Shown in pieces: positions 15,142-16,974 of a stretch of 16,974 bases of DNA. The position numbers and the translations under genes were made by a program. Position 1 is the first letter of the stretch. Each line of letters opens with the position of its first letter. Location of the stretch: positions 1-16,974 of the forward strand of contig CANRFK010000015.1 in the NCBI GenBank assembly GCA_947629875.1, read 5' to 3'. This stretch comes from an uncultured Clostridia bacterium (GTDB taxonomy: Bacteria > Bacillota > Clostridia > Christensenellales > Borkfalkiaceae). The notes beneath the pieces are model-generated. The model saw nothing but the letters and a program-made list of their open reading frames with translations. It ran no database searches and had not been told where the DNA came from.

Positions 15142-15177
15142 CTTCCCCGTCGAGGGGAAGCCCCCGCATCGCGGATA
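15142..15177 (+). repeat. Double-hairpin repeat, copy 2
   Basis: CTTCCCC (15142-15148) with GGGGAAG (15154-15160), then CCCGC-ATC-GCGG and GATA. It has the same order and spacing style as 13568-13608, with loop changes that keep the stems. It may serve as the protease gene's transcription end, although it lacks an immediate T-run. Confidence 0.65.
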
Positions 15178-15187
15178 TGAGCGGATT

Positions 15188-15290
15188 TCGCCCCTCTACG
15201 GGGACTTTTCTGTTTGCCCCCTCCACGGGTGCCTTTCTGCTTGCCCCCCATGGGGGCTTTCCTATTCGCCCCCTCCTTGGGAGGGGGGGT
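15188..15290 (+). repeat. Four tandem terminator-like units of about 26 bases
   Basis: Units begin near 15189, 15215, 15242 and 15267. Each has a GCCCC-type left arm, a 3-6-base loop and a GGGG-type right arm; the first three are followed by a T-rich segment (CTTTTCTGTT, CCTTTCTGCT, CTTTCCTATT). Stem bases vary together in part, e.g. GCCCCC/GGGGGC in the third unit. The region does not look coding. Confidence 0.6.
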
Positions 15291-15302
15291 AGGGGGGTGG
15301 GG
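15279..15302 (+). other. G-quadruplex-forming tract
   Basis: Four G-runs of 3, 7, 6 and 4 bases separated by A, TA and T. This satisfies the usual G4 pattern with very short loops. It overlaps the last tandem unit. Confidence 0.6.
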
Positions 15303-15312
15303 CTTGATTATA

Positions 15313-15651
15313 AAACGGCAGTACTTCGTACTCCCGTTTCCTACCCAAAAGGCGCCGCCCACGTCTGTGGGCGGCGCCTTTGGGAGCAGGGTGGAAAAGA
15401 AACGGTAGTACTGCGCGTTATAGCAATACGTACTTCGTTTAGGAAATCGGAACGCTTGTGCTCCCATTCTCTCCAAAAAAGTATAGGAAACGGTAGTACT
15501 TCGCGCCTACGGCGCTCGTGCTCCCGTCTCCTGCGAAACATGTGGCAAGACAAATAGTTGTCTTGCCACATGTTTCTGGAAATGGTCGCTACGCTCCCAT
15601 TTCCCTCCATTTGAAACGCCCTCCGTGATGCGGAGGGCGTTTCAAATGGAG
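15313..15651. repeat. Array of long inverted repeats beside tRNA-Gly
   Basis: At least seven hairpins in 340 bases. H1 15313-15339 (AAACGGcAGTAC, loop TTC, one mismatch). H2 15344-15384 (15 pairs AAAGGCGCCGCCCAC plus CCC/GGG past a bulge, loop GTCT). 15400-15440 (AAACGG and GTAC arms, one bulge). 15486-15531 (GGAAACGG/CCGTCTCC, inner GCGCC-TAC-GGCGC). H4 15535-15576 (perfect 19 pairs, loop ATAG). H5 15578-15604 (GGAAATGG/CCATTTCC). H6 15605-15651 (perfect 21 pairs, loop TGATG). A degenerate unit is at 15442-15474. There are no open frames of quality and no other recognised element. Confidence 0.85.
15605..15651 (-). terminator. 21-pair perfect hairpin at the tRNA-Gly 3' end, possible terminator
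   Basis: Read on the - strand, the inner core GCCCTCCG/CGGAGGGC followed by GTTTC lies just after the tRNA and could end its transcription. The U-run is short. The stem continues outward to include the tRNA's own discriminator and CCA bases (15647-15651 on the right arm). Confidence 0.45.
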
Positions 15652-15721
15652 CAGGAAACGGGAGTCGAACCCGCCGGGATCAGCTTGGGAAGCTGACGCC
15701 ATACCGCTAGGCGATTCCTGC
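15647..15721 (-). tRNA. tRNA-Gly (anticodon CCC)
   Basis: On the - strand the acceptor stem GCAGGAA pairs with TTCCTGC, followed by discriminator T and an encoded CCA. The D-arm region is TCGCCTAGCGGTATGGCG. The anticodon arm is TCAGC-TTCCCAA-GCTGA with anticodon CCC (15687-15689 on the + strand), decoding GGG. The T-arm includes CGGGTTCGACTCCCG. A consensus promoter lies just upstream. Confidence 0.95.
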
Positions 15722-15732
15722 ATCGTAGCCCT

Positions 15733-15761
15733 ATTATACCCGATGGCGGCGCGGCTGTCAA
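15733..15761 (-). promoter_or_regulatory. Consensus promoter of tRNA-Gly
   Basis: On the - strand, TTGACA (15761-15756), 17-base spacer and TATAAT (15738-15733), both perfect hexamers. Transcription would begin a few bases before the tRNA 5' end. Confidence 0.92.
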
Positions 15762-15858
15762 GCGTAAATGTGCACGGCGCGCAAAAAAAATTTCCGCCGC
15801 CGCCCGCCGCCTCGCCCGCCGCGGCCTTCGCCTCGCACAAGCCCGCCTTCGCACCCCC

Positions 15859-15888
15859 TTGACAAATCCCCGCCCCGTGTTATATAAT
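15859..15888 (+). promoter_or_regulatory. Promoter of the GRAM-domain gene, implying a leaderless mRNA
   Basis: TTGACA at 15859-15864 and TATAAT at 15883-15888, 18-base spacer. The ATG at 15895 lies six bases after the -10 box with no Shine-Dalgarno between. It is divergent from the tRNA-Gly promoter across about 98 bases containing an A8 tract and a GCC-rich stretch. Confidence 0.85.
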
Positions 15889-15894
15889 AAAAGC

Positions 15895-16254
15895 ATGAGC
15901 AAGGGCAAGCAGGCGCGTTTTCACGTCAAATCGCATGAGGCCGTCCTCAAAAAGGGGATGATGGATTACTGCATCACGGGCAAGTACAGCCATTTTGTCG
16001 CGGGGGACGCCGTTCTCACGGACGAAAGGTTTTACTTCGGCGCCGACCTTCAAACGGGCGAGTATCTCTCCTTTGAGTTCCCCCTTGCGCAAATTTATGC
16101 CGTCGAGGCGGTGGGGGTGCCCTTTTTCACGCGGAGCATGCTGGTGACGACGGACGAAAAGCAGTACCGTCTCAACGCCTTTTTTGTGGGAAGGTGGGTG
16201 CGCGCCGTCCGCCGCGCCGTGGAGGCGGCCAAGGAAAAACAGCCCAACGCATAA
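15895..16254 (+). CDS. GRAM/bacterial PH-like domain protein
   Basis: A 119-residue cytoplasmic protein consisting almost entirely of one GRAM-like beta-sandwich. It shows the family pattern EAVLKKG, then AVLTDERFYF (the usual LTDERL strand), FEFPLAQIYAVEAVG, LVTTDEKQYRL, and a C-terminal helix VGRWVRAVRRAVEAA. GRAM/PH folds bind lipids or proteins, but the ligand here is unknown. The frame is open from a TTG at 15859, yet that TTG is the first half of the -35 box, so ATG 15895 is the real start. An in-frame ATG at 15958 would remove part of the domain. A terminator begins right at the stop codon. Confidence 0.8.
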   Translation: MSKGKQARFHVKSHEAVLKKGMMDYCITGKYSHFVAGDAVLTDERFYFGADLQTGEYLSFEFPLAQIYAVEAVGVPFFTRSMLVTTDEKQYRLNAFFVGRWVRAVRRAVEAAKEKQPNA

Positions 16255-16282
16255 GCAAGCCCAAGCGGCTTGCTTTTTTTTT
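16254..16282 (+). terminator. Terminator of the GRAM gene, overlapping the next promoter
   Basis: Eight-pair stem AGCAAGCC/GGCTTGCT with a 5-base loop, then a run of nine T. The -35 box of the next gene (16270-16275) lies in the right arm and start of the T-run. Confidence 0.88.
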
Positions 16283-16298
16283 GCGCGTGTGCTATACT
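16270..16298 (+). promoter_or_regulatory. Promoter of the metallophosphoesterase gene, implying a leaderless mRNA
   Basis: TTGCTT at 16270-16275, 17-base spacer made largely of the terminator T-run, TATACT at 16293-16298. ATG at 16305 follows six bases after the -10 box, with only TTTCCC between. Confidence 0.75.
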
Positions 16299-16304
16299 TT
16301 TCCC

Positions 16305-16974
16305 ATGAAGGTTTGGGCGATCAGCGATCTGCACCTCTCGGGTCTCACCGATAAGCCGATGGACGTATTCGGCCCCGGCTGGGAAGGGCACTTCGAAAAA
16401 ATCAAAGCGGATTGGGAGGAGAAGGTCTCCGCGGATGACGTCGTGCTCATCGGCGGCGATACGTCGTGGGGCATGAAACTCGAAGAGGGAATGTACGATG
16501 TCGCCGCTCTTGCGCCTCTCCCCGGGAAAAAGGTCTTTATCCGCGGCAACCACGACTATTGGTGGAACGCCATCTCCCGCGTCCGCGCCCGCAGGCCAAA
16601 CGATACCTTCTATTTCTTACAAAACGACTGCGTGAAGTTCGGCAGTGTCATCATTGCGGGCTCCCGCGGCTGGGCGGTGCCGGGCAGTGCCGACTATACG
16701 GAGCACGACGAAGCCCTCTACCGCCGCGAGGCGGAGCGCTTCAAACTCGCCTTTCAGGAGGTCAAAAAGGTGCGCGAAGAGGGGGATACGCTCATCGCGC
16801 TCATCCACTACCCGCCCTTCAACGTCAAGAAGGAGGATACCCTGTTCACCGCTCTCTTCGAGGAGAACGGGGTGAACAAAGCGGTGTTCGGCCATCTGCA
16901 CGGCGCGGGGTACTTCCCGTTGAAGTGCGAAAAAGAGGGCATCGAGTACATTTTGACGTCCTGCGACAAGGTGA
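16305..16974 (+). CDS. Calcineurin-like metallophosphoesterase (3' partial)
   Basis: The frame is open from ATG 16305 to the window edge (223 codons). It shows the full dimetal phosphoesterase motif set: D8-x-H10 (ISDLHLS), D52 (GGDTSW), N82-H83 (RGNHDYW), H168 (IHYPPF) and H197-x-H199 (GHLHG). These bind two metal ions and hydrolyse phosphomono- or diesters; the natural substrate cannot be told. The first strand of the fold (MKVWAISDLH) begins at residue 1, which fixes the start even though no Shine-Dalgarno is present. There is no signal peptide, so it is probably cytoplasmic. At 223 residues plus a short missing end it fits the small stand-alone phosphohydrolase type. Confidence 0.9.
   Translation, partial: MKVWAISDLHLSGLTDKPMDVFGPGWEGHFEKIKADWEEKVSADDVVLIGGDTSWGMKLEEGMYDVAALAPLPGKKVFIRGNHDYWWNAISRVRARRPNDTFYFLQNDCVKFGSVIIAGSRGWAVPGSADYTEHDEALYRREAERFKLAFQEVKKVREEGDTLIALIHYPPFNVKKEDTLFTALFEENGVNKAVFGHLHGAGYFPLKCEKEGIEYILTSCDKV

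Noticed and set aside
13562..15177. Composite transposon or insertion sequence around the protease gene
   Set aside because: The flanking hairpin units are related, but there is no transposase, no target duplication was seen, and no clear terminal inverted repeats. Reported only as bracketing repeats.
15177..15557. 126-codon frame across the tandem hairpins and array
   Set aside because: Its repetitive peptide merely reflects the DNA repeats; it runs through several perfect palindromes and has no ribosome binding site.
15188..15651. CRISPR array
   Set aside because: The period is too short in the tandem part, and the hairpin part has no constant repeat with unique spacers. There are no cas genes in the window.
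15859..15894. TTG start for the GRAM gene
   Set aside because: This TTG is part of the TTGACA -35 box, so it would not be in the mRNA.

Overview
The window is GC-rich chromosomal DNA with almost every gene on the + strand. A YpeB-type spore germination protein, a manganese riboswitch with mntP, a rubrerythrin and a heterodimeric ABC exporter of the BmrCD/TM287-288 kind point to an anaerobic, spore-forming member of the Bacillota (class Clostridia), probably an uncultured gut-type lineage. No phage genes, transposase, rRNA or CRISPR array were found. I could not fix the genus.

Layout. (1) 3-1949: ypeB with a very long Lys/Arg/Ala-rich N-terminal tail, open at the left edge, followed by a terminator. 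(2) 2027-5519: a consensus promoter, then trmL, a secreted BspA-like leucine-rich-repeat protein, cardiolipin synthase and an 82-residue unknown, tightly packed or overlapping, so probably one operon. (3) 5520-6294: promoter, yybP-ykoY manganese riboswitch with its terminator, and the manganese exporter mntP. (4) 6301-10882: promoter, a CaCA-type Ca2+/Na+ antiporter and two ABC exporter half-transporters with overlapping stop and start codons. (5) 10901-12612: a ClC anion transporter with a C-terminal RCK_C domain, expressed alone. (6) 12689-13561: rubrerythrin plus two tiny genes (37 and 42 aa), each overlapping its predecessor, then a strong terminator. (7) 13562-13762: an intergenic mosaic of hairpin repeats. 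(8) 13763-15131: a lipoprotein trypsin-like protease of the HtrA type. (9) 15132-15651: a gene-free stretch of more than 500 bases packed with hairpins, running into a tRNA-Gly(CCC) gene on the - strand. (10) 15859-16974: a GRAM/PH-like protein and a metallophosphoesterase cut by the right edge.

Much of the content concerns ion and envelope homeostasis: Mn2+ export, Ca2+/Na+ exchange, Cl-/H+ exchange, cardiolipin synthesis, drug or lipid export, an envelope protease and peroxide detoxification.

The least ordinary observations are: (a) the array of long, partly perfect inverted repeats beside tRNA-Gly, some arms of which resemble the 3' end of that tRNA; (b) three genes whose -10 box lies exactly six bases before the start codon with no Shine-Dalgarno sequence, implying leaderless mRNAs; (c) a pair of related double-hairpin repeats bracketing the protease gene; (d) a ClC protein with a rewritten anion-selectivity filter; and (e) micro-genes coupled to rubrerythrin. 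Nothing in the window looks like a complete new defence or mobile system.
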